DNA of 14,442 nucleotides from CAZDJQ01 sp964505765 (GCA_964505765.1 CAZDJQ010000022.1:1-14442); one strand, 5' to 3'; counted from the stretch's first letter, positions 1 to 7,146 are shown. Translations and numbers: made by a program. Notes: generated from the letters alone by a model not told the origin.

Positions 1-2
1 TC

Positions 3-482
3 CAAAGCGGAGATAGAAAACAAATTCCAGACGATATACCTATCCATTTTAAATTATCTCCTGATTCCAACAAAATACTTGCCGGAGGATCGTATGGTCT
101 GTACCAAGGTTTAGGAGGCGTCTATTATTACGATTTGGATGAAGGTGAACTTAATACAATAAGCGAAAAACAATCCTCGGGGATGCTTTGGCTGAACGAT
201 AATCAGGTAGTTGCTTCAATTTCTGCTAACGAAAATTCCGGTTCTGATATTTTTATTATTAATCTAGACGGTAGTATAGAAAAACAATTAACCAGTGATG
301 GGCGAAAAAAATATCTTGGTCTAATTTCTCCTGAAAAAAGATGGGCGGTTTATTATGAAGCAGATACGAATTCAGGATTCAAAACCTTTACAGCGATTTC
401 TCTAAAGAACGGCAAGCAAATTGATTTTGAGGAAGTAACGACAAAGGATAGTAGCTTTTCCTGGCGACCAAATTCGCACTAA
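3..482 (+). CDS. WD40/TolB-like beta-propeller protein, C-terminal fragment
   Basis: The reading frame is open from position 3 to the TAA at 480-482, so this is the last 159 residues of a gene that begins outside the window. An in-frame TTG at 135 is not a credible start because the same protein pattern continues upstream of it. The fragment shows repeated blocks of the PD40/WD40-like type: 'LSPDSNKILAGG' followed by 'YYYDL', 'IFIINLDGSIEKQLTSDG', and 'LISPEKRWAVYY' ending in 'SWRPN'. These are the short beta-strand and 'SPD' turn signatures of TolB/DPP-IV-type propellers. Such proteins are often exported or membrane-anchored and bind proteins or peptides, but the N-terminus is missing, so location and partner cannot be judged. 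The stop codon lies only 5 bp from the 3' end of the convergent 5S rRNA gene. Exact function unknown. Confidence 0.75.
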   Translation, partial: QSGDRKQIPDDIPIHFKLSPDSNKILAGGSYGLYQGLGGVYYYDLDEGELNTISEKQSSGMLWLNDNQVVASISANENSGSDIFIINLDGSIEKQLTSDGRKKYLGLISPEKRWAVYYEADTNSGFKTFTAISLKNGKQIDFEEVTTKDSSFSWRPNSH

Positions 483-485
483 AAA
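481..485 (-). terminator. U-run after 5S helix I
   Basis: Immediately after the GC-rich closing helix of the 5S RNA, the minus strand reads AC then TTTTT (485-481). Helix I followed by five U residues could act as an intrinsic terminator. A small alternative stem GCACT/AGTGC (476-480 with 485-489) surrounds the same T-run. The site overlaps the stop codon of the convergent plus-strand gene. This is an inference from structure only. Confidence 0.4.
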
Positions 486-487
486 GT

Positions 488-605
488 GCCCGGCCTTGAC
501 CTACTTTCGCATACCGTCGCCGATAAACTATCATCAGCGCTGAGGTGTTTCACTTCTGTGTTCGGAATGGGAACAGGTGGTTCCGCCTCGCTCATAAGAC
601 CGGGC
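488..605 (-). rRNA. rrf: 5S ribosomal RNA
   Basis: The minus strand reads as a complete 5S rRNA of about 118 nt. The 5' end GCCCGGTC (605-598) pairs with the 3' end GGCCGGGC (495-488) to form helix I, including one G-U pair. Inside are the conserved segments TTCCCATTCCGAACACAGAAGT (in helix III and loop C), CCTCAGCGC and GATGATAGT. It encodes the 5S component of the large ribosomal subunit. No 23S or 16S gene is adjacent; the upstream neighbour on the same strand is gltX, whose stop is 40 bp away. The RNA therefore seems to be a separate transcription unit. The exact mature ends could differ by a few bases. Confidence 0.96.
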
Positions 606-611
606 AATTAT

Positions 612-640
612 ATTTTAACATACTTAAGTTCGGAAGTTAA
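612..640 (-). promoter_or_regulatory. Predicted sigma-70 promoter of the 5S rRNA gene
   Basis: On the minus strand, TTAACT (640-635) is followed by a 17 bp spacer and TAAAAT (617-612). The -10 is preceded by TGT (620-618), which fits an extended -10. A start 7 nt past the -10 falls on G605, exactly the first base of 5S helix I. The coincidence of spacing, extended -10 and RNA 5' end makes this more convincing than a chance AT-rich match. The -35 lies beyond the gltX stop, in the 40 bp gap. Confidence 0.6.
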
Positions 641-645
641 TACTA

Positions 646-2073
646 TTATCCAAGCTTTTTTATCCCTATTGCTAACCGCTTGTTTACCTCTGGCTTGCCT
701 AAAATCGGCAAAGACTCAACTATAGGCGGAGTGACTTTAGAACCGCAAATCGCCACCCTTAATACCATAAAAAATTCACCGGTATTCCAATTGTTTTGAT
801 CAATCAATTTTTTAAATTTTTCGGTCAACTCCTCAACTGCCGATAAATCACTGTTTTTGATTGTATTTTTTACTGATGTCAACATTTCTTTTGCTGTTTC
901 AGCCTCGGTCCCGCGATTAAGCAATAAATCTTGATCATATTCAATTCTTTGACTTAAAAACTTAAGTAATTCTTTTGCTTCAGAAAGTCTTTTTAATCTG
1001 TCTTTAATTAAGGGAACGGCTTGAACTATCTGTTCCTTGGTTAAATCCGGCAGATACGTCTGGAGCAATCGGGCTAATTCTTCATCCGCTTTTTCGCGGA
1101 TATAGACCCCATTCATCCATTCCAGTTTCTCAATATCAAATACCGGTCCAATCGGAGAGACATCTTTAAGATCAAGGTGCTTCATAAACTCCTTTAAACT
1201 AAAAATCTCTTTCTCTTCCGGATGAGACCAGCCAAGCAGAGCCAAATAATTTAACAGTGCTTCTGGGAGAAACCCCTGCTTTTTATACCAAAACAAACTA
1301 GTGTGTCCCTGACGTTTGCTCATCTTGCTTTTATCAGGATTCCTAAGAATTGGGGTGTGTAGAATTTTGGGCATATCCCACTGAAAATACTGGTAAAGCA
1401 AAACGTGTTTAGCCGCTGAAGACAGCCACTCCTCTCCCCGAATTACGTGGCTGATATTCATTAGATGGTCGTCAACCACTACTGCTAAATGATAAGTCGG
1501 AAACCCATCGGATTTAAGCAGAACTTGGTCATCAACCAAATTTGACTTAAATTTCACTTCACCCCTAGCTAAATCATCAACAACAATTATTTGATTGTCC
1601 GGAATTTTCATCCGGATAACGTGATCCTCGCCAGCTTCCACTCTTGCTTTAGCTTTTTCAACATCTAATTGCCGGCATTTTTGATCATACATCGGCGGTC
1701 TACCCGCCTGCTTAGCTTTTTGTCTAACTTCTTTAAGCCTTTGGGGTGAACAAAAACAGTAATAGGCATCGCCTTGATTAACTAATTGCTCAGCAAACTT
1801 TTGATAAAGAGATAACCTTTTAGACTGAATGTAAGGCTCATATTGCCCCCCTTTTTCCGGCCCTTCGTCGGGTTCAAATCCCAGCCAATCTAGCGCTTGA
1901 TAAATCTTTTTGACAGCGCCTTCTACTTGTCTGGTTTTATCAGTATCTTCAATCCGGAGTATAAAATCACCGTTATTCCCTTTTGCGTAGGTCCAGTCAA
2001 GTAAAAGTCCGTAAACATTCCCAATATGAATTGTTCCGGTTGGACTTGGAGCAAACCTTGTTCTAACCTTCAT
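646..2073 (-). CDS. gltX: Glutamyl-tRNA synthetase
   Basis: A class I aminoacyl-tRNA synthetase that charges tRNA-Glu with glutamate in the cytoplasm. With the ATG at 2073 the protein is 475 residues, the usual bacterial length. It opens MKVRTRFAPSPTGTIHIGN, containing the HIGH-type signature (H16-I-G-N19). Further landmarks are RIEDTD, the DWLGFEPDEGP segment, HVIRGEEWLSS and the KMSKR loop at about residues 250-254. A C-x-C-x24-C zinc-type cluster lies at C106, C108 and C133. The usual fourth ligand His (two residues after the third Cys) is Gln here. The C-terminal anticodon-binding region runs from about residue 330 to the end. An in-frame upstream extension to 2139 would overlap the divergent gene and adds a non-family sequence, so the ATG at 2073, preceded by GGTGA, was chosen; ATG at 2085 is a possible alternative. 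Whether it also charges tRNA-Gln cannot be seen. Confidence 0.97.
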   Translation of the reverse strand: MKVRTRFAPSPTGTIHIGNVYGLLLDWTYAKGNNGDFILRIEDTDKTRQVEGAVKKIYQALDWLGFEPDEGPEKGGQYEPYIQSKRLSLYQKFAEQLVNQGDAYYCFCSPQRLKEVRQKAKQAGRPPMYDQKCRQLDVEKAKARVEAGEDHVIRMKIPDNQIIVVDDLARGEVKFKSNLVDDQVLLKSDGFPTYHLAVVVDDHLMNISHVIRGEEWLSSAAKHVLLYQYFQWDMPKILHTPILRNPDKSKMSKRQGHTSLFWYKKQGFLPEALLNYLALLGWSHPEEKEIFSLKEFMKHLDLKDVSPIGPVFDIEKLEWMNGVYIREKADEELARLLQTYLPDLTKEQIVQAVPLIKDRLKRLSEAKELLKFLSQRIEYDQDLLLNRGTEAETAKEMLTSVKNTIKNSDLSAVEELTEKFKKLIDQNNWNTGEFFMVLRVAICGSKVTPPIVESLPILGKPEVNKRLAIGIKKLG

Positions 2074-2085
2074 ACTTGTCACCAT

Positions 2086-2115
2086 TTGAATTTTATCATA
2101 TCCTAAAGGTATACT
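2086..2115 (+). promoter_or_regulatory. Predicted promoter of the 2124 gene
   Basis: TTGAAT (2086-2091), an 18 bp spacer and TATACT (2110-2115). The predicted start at about 2122 lies 2 nt before the ATG at 2124, so the mRNA would be essentially leaderless. No Shine-Dalgarno sequence precedes that ATG, which is consistent. The -35 overlaps the gltX -10, and the -10 overlaps the gltX -35. Confidence 0.5.
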
Positions 2116-2118
2116 TAA
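2090..2118 (-). promoter_or_regulatory. Predicted promoter of gltX
   Basis: Minus strand: TTAAGT (2118-2113), a 17 bp spacer, TGA plus TAAAAT (2098-2090) as an extended -10. The predicted start is near 2083, giving a leader of about 10 nt before the ATG at 2073. The architecture (TTAAnT, 17 bp, TGnTAAAAT) is nearly the same as that of the 5S promoter. It overlaps head to head with the promoter of the divergent plus-strand gene. Confidence 0.5.
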
Positions 2119-2123
2119 AAGTA

Positions 2124-3179
2124 ATGTCACAATTAACAATCACTTCCCATTATGTCCGACAGGGAATAAAATTTGGAATTATCGGCTTGCTCAGCTTTTT
2201 TATTCTCAAAACAAGCTATGGTATTTTTAATTCATATTGGCAAAAGGCGCATCCGCCGCCGCCACCGCCGCCTGATACTGCTTTTGGAAAACTGCCGCCG
2301 ATCAACTTTCCCCAGCAGACCGCGCCTCAAACAACTAATTTAGTTTTGGAGACAATTACCGGCGGTTTGCCCGAGGACTTACCCAGTCAAACAAAGGTGT
2401 ATTTTATTCCCCAAATCCAGGGCCGTTTTCATTCCTTAGACCAGGCAAAAAATATCGCCGCAAGAATTGATCTTTTAGACCAACCGCAAAAAATAACCGA
2501 AAACACTTATAAATTCACTAATTCGCAAAGAGATACTGAACTGATTATTAATGTCTTGACACAAAACTTCACCTATGAATACGACTATCTAAGTGATCAA
2601 AGCCTGATCAATCCTCCCAACTTACCATCAGGGCAGGAAGCGTTCAACCAGCTCCAATCTTTCCTATCGTCAATCAACAAATTCCCCGAGGACTTAACAA
2701 AAACAGAATACAACCTCACTTACTGGAAAGTCCGCGGGCCGAGATTAATAAAAGCCACCGCTCCAATTGAAGCCGACTTTGTCCGGGTTAATCTCAACCG
2801 TCCGGCAATAAATGAGGTTCCAATTGTTGACCCCCATCCCCCGCGAGCACTAATCTCCGCTCTTTTTTCCGGTGTTAGACGACAAGGAACCAATTTAGTT
2901 AGTATTGACTACACTTATTTCCCTGTTGATAAAGAAAAATTTGCCACCTACCCCTTAAAAACACCAACCCAGGCCTGGGAAGAAGTCAAGCAGGGCAAAT
3001 ATCATTTAGCCTCCCTGGAGACCAGCCAGGATAAGGAAATTAAAATCAGAAAAATCAGTCTTGCTTATTTTAATCCTCCGAGTGCAACCCGGTTTTTACA
3101 GCCGATATATCTATTTGAAGGTGATCATGAATTCAGGGCTTATGTTCCGGCTTTACCCCCGGAATGGCTGGCAGATTAA
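2124..3179 (+). CDS. Membrane-anchored protein of unknown function with polyproline linker
   Basis: I do not recognise a named family. From the ATG at 2124 the protein is 351 residues. The N-terminus is short and cytoplasmic, followed by one hydrophobic segment (about residues 17-36). A run of seven prolines (44-50) and a Pro/Gln/Thr-rich linker come next. A mostly soluble domain of about 270 residues follows, probably outside the membrane. The last 70 residues (TPTQAWEEVKQGKY, then KISLAYFNPP, then LQPIYLFEG and YVPAL) resemble the repeated beta-strand pattern of YycI/PepSY-like extracytoplasmic sensor domains; this is an impression, not an assignment. An in-frame TTG at 2076 would extend it into gltX and was not chosen. 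The gene is divergent from gltX, and its TAA shares the bases TTAA with the stop of the convergent carboxypeptidase gene. Confidence 0.8.
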   Translation: MSQLTITSHYVRQGIKFGIIGLLSFFILKTSYGIFNSYWQKAHPPPPPPPDTAFGKLPPINFPQQTAPQTTNLVLETITGGLPEDLPSQTKVYFIPQIQGRFHSLDQAKNIAARIDLLDQPQKITENTYKFTNSQRDTELIINVLTQNFTYEYDYLSDQSLINPPNLPSGQEAFNQLQSFLSSINKFPEDLTKTEYNLTYWKVRGPRLIKATAPIEADFVRVNLNRPAINEVPIVDPHPPRALISALFSGVRRQGTNLVSIDYTYFPVDKEKFATYPLKTPTQAWEEVKQGKYHLASLETSQDKEIKIRKISLAYFNPPSATRFLQPIYLFEGDHEFRAYVPALPPEWLAD

Positions 3180-4069
3180 TTTTCCAAATCAAGCCAGCTT
3201 AAACTTTCTTGCGCCCAAGTAATCAGTTTTCTGGTTTCCCCAAATCTGTCTTCGCTTTCCATAACAGCAATTATAACCTGATTATCCTCAATCTCGACAA
3301 GAGAAATTAAGCATTCTCCTGCCTGCGGTGTCCAGCCGGTTTTCACCCCTTTAACCAAATTTGACTCCGCTAACAGCTGATTAGTATTTTCCAACCGGTA
3401 TTCTATCTCCCCGGTAATATCATAAACCGTTTTTTCCTTTGTCTGGACCAACTCCCTGAAAATAGGGTTTTTAAGCCCCAACCGGGTCAAATGAGCCAAG
3501 TCAAAAACCGAAGACAAATGCCCCAAGCCCTGAATCCCGTCAGAATTAACAAAATATGTTTCCTCTAAGTCATATTTGTCAGACAGATAATTCATTTGAT
3601 CAATAAATTCTGCCCTTTTCAGCTCAGTTTCTCCGGCCAAAACATAAGCAGCATCATTAGCAGAATGAATCAGAAGCCCGTGCAGTAAACCAATTATACT
3701 TATCTGTTGATTTTCCTTTAATCCCATATTTCTACCAACTGAGTAAGCCTCTTTTACGGTAACTGTCTGGTTCAGCGGATATTTATTTAAGGCGACAATC
3801 GCCGCCGGGATTTTCGTTAATGAAGCCGGAGCTAAACGCTGATGAATGTTTTTGCTTTTTACAACCATTCCGGTATTTGCATCCATCACTAAATAGGCTT
3901 CTGCGGTTAAATCCTGAGGGAACACGCTTTGATGGTTTTTTAAAATCGGTCGGGGACTAAACTCAAAAGAAAAATGCCTTTTTTGCCGCCAATAAAGACT
4001 AACCGCTAAAAAAAGCCCGAACAAAAAAAACAATCCGAACCAGAATTTAATGACTTTCTGCCAAGTCAT
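3176..4069 (-). CDS. D-alanyl-D-alanine carboxypeptidase (S11 family, DacA/DacF-like)
   Basis: A penicillin-binding serine peptidase that trims the terminal D-Ala from peptidoglycan stem peptides at the outer face of the membrane. From the ATG at 4069 it is 297 residues. A hydrophobic signal-anchor lies at about residues 4-26. The three catalytic motifs follow in order: SxxK as S83-L-T-K86, SxN as S136-A-N138, and KTG as K243-T-G245 (GVKTGWTPQAG). The segment SDGIQGLGHLSSVFDLA matches the family's 'TGL..GHYSTAYDLA' region. It stops soon after the catalytic domain and lacks the C-terminal beta domain of PBP5. An in-frame TTG at 4081 would add four residues; the ATG is preferred. The gene overlaps the end of aspS by 23 nt, which suggests cotranscription and translational coupling with recJ-aspS. 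Assignment to a specific dac paralogue is not possible. Confidence 0.93.
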   Translation of the reverse strand: MTWQKVIKFWFGLFFLFGLFLAVSLYWRQKRHFSFEFSPRPILKNHQSVFPQDLTAEAYLVMDANTGMVVKSKNIHQRLAPASLTKIPAAIVALNKYPLNQTVTVKEAYSVGRNMGLKENQQISIIGLLHGLLIHSANDAAYVLAGETELKRAEFIDQMNYLSDKYDLEETYFVNSDGIQGLGHLSSVFDLAHLTRLGLKNPIFRELVQTKEKTVYDITGEIEYRLENTNQLLAESNLVKGVKTGWTPQAGECLISLVEIEDNQVIIAVMESEDRFGETRKLITWAQESLSWLDLEN

Positions 4070-5435
4070 CTTGATCGGCAATAATTTTTATTCCTAATTC
4101 CTCCAATTGCTCTTGACCAACCCGGCCCGGAGCAGCCATCACCGCAGTTTTACCGGAAGAAGTCGGCGGAAAAGCAACCACTTCCCTTAACGAAGTTTCC
4201 CCGGTAGCCGCCATTACTAACCTAAAAAGGCCCAAAGCAATTCCGCCGTGAGGCGGGACGCCGTATTCAAATGCTTTTAATAAATGCCCGAATTTCTGCT
4301 GAATCTCTTTTTCCGTATGTCCCAAAATCTCAAAAACTTTCGATTGAATTTCACCGTCAGTTATTCTGACACTGCCGCCGCCTACCTCCATCCCATTACA
4401 AACTAAATCATACTGCCATGATCTAACCTTTTCCGGCGCCTTGTCTAACAAATCTATATCGTCTGGATTCGGAGCGGTAAACGGATGGTGCATCGGGTTT
4501 AAACTTCTGGTTTCTGTTTGTTCAAACAAAGGAAAATCCACTACCCAAGCAAAAGCTAAAACATTCTGTTTTTTTTCTTGGTCTGTTCTCAAATCAAACT
4601 TATCATCGCCGTATTTCTCCATTGCTTGTCTATACCCAATTCTAGGAAAGGGTTTCTCTTTTATCTTCATCCCCAATCCCTGATAAACTTCGATGGTAAC
4701 CGCCTCTATTAATTTCATTATTTCATCTCTATTCATAAAAGACATTTCAATGTCTACTTGGGTAAATTCATTGCTTCTGTTCGCTCTTAAATCTTCATCT
4801 CTTAAACATCTGGCTAATTGAAAATAGCGTTCAAACCCGGCCACCATTAATAATTGTTTATATTGCTGCGGGGATTGAGGCAAAGCGTAAAACTTGCCCG
4901 GGTTCATTCTGGAAGGAACTAAGAAATCCCTTGCTCCTTCCGGAGTTGATTTCGTTAATAAAGGAGTTTCTATCTCGATGAAATCTTTATCAATCAAGGC
5001 CTGCCTGTAACCCTGAGCAATTTTTGATCTCAAATGCATATTTTTTTGCAGTCGTTGTCGTCTTAAATCTAAATAACGATACTTTAATCTCTTCTTTTCT
5101 CCAATATCAAGCCCGTTATCAGTCACTTCAAACGGCGGGGTCTTGGCTTGAGACAAAACTTTCAATTCTTTAACTTTTATTTCCACTTCTCCGGTTTCAA
5201 GTTTCTCATTAAAATACTGCTTTTTCCGCTTGATTACTTTTCCCTTGATTTCAACAACTGATTCTCTGCTCGCTTGAGCTAAATCTGCTCCGCCGACTAA
5301 TTGCACCAACCCTGATCGGTCTCTTAAATCCGCAAACACCACATTTCCGTGTTCTCGAACAGAATTTATCCAGCCGTACAACTTTACCTCCCGGTCAATT
5401 TTCTCTGGTGTTTTAGCGTTTAATGTCCTTTTCAC
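4047..5435 (-). CDS. aspS: Aspartyl-tRNA synthetase, bacterial type lacking the GAD domain
   Basis: A class II synthetase charging tRNA-Asp, and perhaps tRNA-Asn, with aspartate. The start is GTG at 5435, since MKRTL matches the family N-terminus. Residues 1-105 form the OB-fold anticodon-binding domain (LYGWINSVREHGNVVFADLRD). The catalytic core carries YRYLDLRR, IEIETPLLTKSTPEGARDF, FYALPQSPQQYKQLLM, motif 2 (CLRDEDLRANRSNEFTQ, about 210-226), VGGGSVRI and motif 3 (GIALGLFRL, 398-406). The protein has 462 residues, whereas bacterial AspRS usually has about 590. The missing part is the GAD insertion: FDLR (280-283) is joined to WVVDFPLFE (297-305) by only 13 residues. Motif 3 has Phe where GLDRL is usual. 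H29 matches the residue seen in non-discriminating AspRS. The gene lies 39 bp after recJ and overlaps the carboxypeptidase gene. Confidence 0.96.
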   Translation of the reverse strand: MKRTLNAKTPEKIDREVKLYGWINSVREHGNVVFADLRDRSGLVQLVGGADLAQASRESVVEIKGKVIKRKKQYFNEKLETGEVEIKVKELKVLSQAKTPPFEVTDNGLDIGEKKRLKYRYLDLRRQRLQKNMHLRSKIAQGYRQALIDKDFIEIETPLLTKSTPEGARDFLVPSRMNPGKFYALPQSPQQYKQLLMVAGFERYFQLARCLRDEDLRANRSNEFTQVDIEMSFMNRDEIMKLIEAVTIEVYQGLGMKIKEKPFPRIGYRQAMEKYGDDKFDLRTDQEKKQNVLAFAWVVDFPLFEQTETRSLNPMHHPFTAPNPDDIDLLDKAPEKVRSWQYDLVCNGMEVGGGSVRITDGEIQSKVFEILGHTEKEIQQKFGHLLKAFEYGVPPHGGIALGLFRLVMAATGETSLREVVAFPPTSSGKTAVMAAPGRVGQEQLEELGIKIIADQDDLAESH

Positions 5436-5474
5436 CCTTTAAATAAAATTAATAACTGATAAATATTGTATCAT

Positions 5475-7121
5475 TTATTCCGACTTTCTTAAATCTTTTA
5501 TCTTAAGCTGCAGTGTTTCTTTTCCGTTCCATTGATTTAAATTAAAGTTAAATACCAGATCAACTAAATCTCCGGGAAGGATTTTATTAGCCCAATCACC
5601 CCAGCCAAAACCAACCGCTTCTGCTTCAATTCTTTCTATTGCCGCAGTTTGAGGATCATCAAGAAACAGCTTTAAATGCTGGTTCTTGTCTCCCATCGTA
5701 TTTATATCAACAATCCTGGCCTGATTTAGAACAAAGCAGGGTTTGGGATTGCCGATCCCAAACGGTCCGAGTCGTTTGGTTAATCGATAAAAGTCCTTAT
5801 TAATCAAGGAAAAATCTAGAACAAAGTCAACTTTTAAACTTTTGTGAAGCAGCTCCTCAACTATTCGCTCCTCGGCGATTTCTTGGAGTCTATTTTCTAA
5901 TTTTTTTAAGTTCTCGGTTTTAACTGTAAATCCGGCCGCCATTTCATGTCCGCCGAAACTCTCCAAAATATCGCCTGCTTGTCTAATTATTTCGACAATA
6001 TTACAGCCCGACACTGATCGAGCTGAACCCTTGCAAACTTCTTTACCCTGCCAAATTGCAATTGACGGCCGGCCGAACTCCTGGCTCAGTTTCCCTGCAA
6101 TCAAACCAATTATCCCTTGATGATAATCCCGAGCCGAAGTTAACAACAGTTTGCTGTCTGCCCAATTCTCCTGCTTGGCAATCTCTAAACCCTTCTCAGT
6201 CAATTGCTGGCGTTCCCGGTTCATTCGATTCAACTCCACTGCCAGCTGTCCGGCTTGAACTTTGTTGTCGGTGCATAACAATCTAAGGGCGGTTAACGGT
6301 TGATTAAGTCTGCCGGCCGCATTCAAACGCGGCGCCAGAATAAAAGAAACTTGCCACGGCAGGACCTGCCCTGACTCCAAACCGGCGATTTTTTTTAATG
6401 CCCGCAGTCCGACTTCCCGAGGTCGATTTAATTCTTTTAATCCATACTTGACAAAACTCCTGTTTACTCCGGTTAACGGCAGCATATCGGCAATCGTCCC
6501 CACCGCTGCCAAGGAAAGTTTTTTATAGCCGAATTCCCGGGCCAAAAACCAAGCTACCCCGCAGCCGCTTATTTCGGTAGTGTGGATAACAACATCAGCG
6601 TCAGGTTTGGTTTTACCGGCCAGATGATGATCGGTGATTACAACACTTATCCCCTGTTTTTTAGCGTATTCAACCGCCTCATGAGCCACAATCCCGTTAT
6701 CAACTGTAATTATCAACGACAAATCTTTATATTTATTAATTAAACCGGCAATTACTTTTTGCTTAAGTCCATAACCCTCATCTTCTCGATTCGGGATAAA
6801 CGGAACGACATCAACCCCCTGCTGATTTAAGGTCCGCCAAAGAATCGCCGCTGCTGTTAATCCGTCAACATCATAATCACCGTAAATTATCACTTTCCCC
6901 TTACCCGATTGTTCTTTAATCAAGTTTTTAGCGGCTTTAAGATTATCCGAATTTAATTTTACCTGTTCAGGGGGAATGTTTTTGGGGTGAACCGGTTTAA
7001 AAAACTCCTTCCCTTTTCCCCAATCCAAATCGCGATTATTAAAGAGAATTTTTAATATTTCTTGCTTGGACTTTTCCTTACTGACTTTTTCAGAATAAAG
7101 CAGTCGCCACTTTTTCATCAT
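5475..7121 (-). CDS. recJ: Single-stranded-DNA-specific exonuclease RecJ
   Basis: A 5'-3' single-strand DNA exonuclease of the DHH phosphoesterase superfamily, acting in recombination and repair. From the ATG at 7121 it is 548 residues, slightly short for the family; the ATG at 7118 is equally possible. Metal-binding motifs appear in order: YGDYDVDG (80-87), ITVDNGI (about 138-144), ITDHH (162-166) and GTIADMLPL (208-216). The DHHA1 region has RLNAAGRL, GIIGLIAGKL, KGSARS and GGHEMAAGF. A C-terminal OB-fold follows (about 440-548). Between TDHH and SGCGVAW the usual 'NP..P..PYP' stretch is shortened. A longer frame to 7175 would run into the divergent cca gene and is not family sequence. It heads a likely recJ-aspS-carboxypeptidase operon. 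Its promoter is not clear; a weak TATTAT (7153-7148) lies upstream. Confidence 0.95.
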   Translation of the reverse strand: MMKKWRLLYSEKVSKEKSKQEILKILFNNRDLDWGKGKEFFKPVHPKNIPPEQVKLNSDNLKAAKNLIKEQSGKGKVIIYGDYDVDGLTAAAILWRTLNQQGVDVVPFIPNREDEGYGLKQKVIAGLINKYKDLSLIITVDNGIVAHEAVEYAKKQGISVVITDHHLAGKTKPDADVVIHTTEISGCGVAWFLAREFGYKKLSLAAVGTIADMLPLTGVNRSFVKYGLKELNRPREVGLRALKKIAGLESGQVLPWQVSFILAPRLNAAGRLNQPLTALRLLCTDNKVQAGQLAVELNRMNRERQQLTEKGLEIAKQENWADSKLLLTSARDYHQGIIGLIAGKLSQEFGRPSIAIWQGKEVCKGSARSVSGCNIVEIIRQAGDILESFGGHEMAAGFTVKTENLKKLENRLQEIAEERIVEELLHKSLKVDFVLDFSLINKDFYRLTKRLGPFGIGNPKPCFVLNQARIVDINTMGDKNQHLKLFLDDPQTAAIERIEAEAVGFGWGDWANKILPGDLVDLVFNFNLNQWNGKETLQLKIKDLRKSE

Positions 7122-7129
7122 TATTTTTG

Positions 7130-7144
7130 TGGAGTTAAACTCCA
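7130..7144. promoter_or_regulatory. 15 bp palindrome between recJ and cca
   Basis: TGGAGTT-A-AACTCCA is a perfect inverted repeat with 7 bp arms. It lies in the 37 bp gap between the divergent recJ (ATG 7121) and cca (ATG 7159) genes, just upstream of the cca TATAAT. Its position fits a two-way operator. A chance palindrome in a short gap cannot be excluded, and no cognate regulator is recognised. Confidence 0.35.
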
Positions 7145-7146
7145 TG

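Noticed and set aside
486..725. 79-codon open frame on the plus strand
   Set aside because: It is antisense to 5S rRNA and the end of gltX; composition reflects the RNA gene.
1869..1882. tRNA T-arm-like GGGTTCAAATCCC on the plus strand
   Set aside because: It lies in the conserved LGFEPDEG segment of gltX, and no acceptor, D or anticodon arms fit around it.
3171..3185. Terminator at the convergent junction of the 2124 gene and the carboxypeptidase gene
   Set aside because: The two stop codons share TTAA, but I see no stable stem with a T-run nearby.
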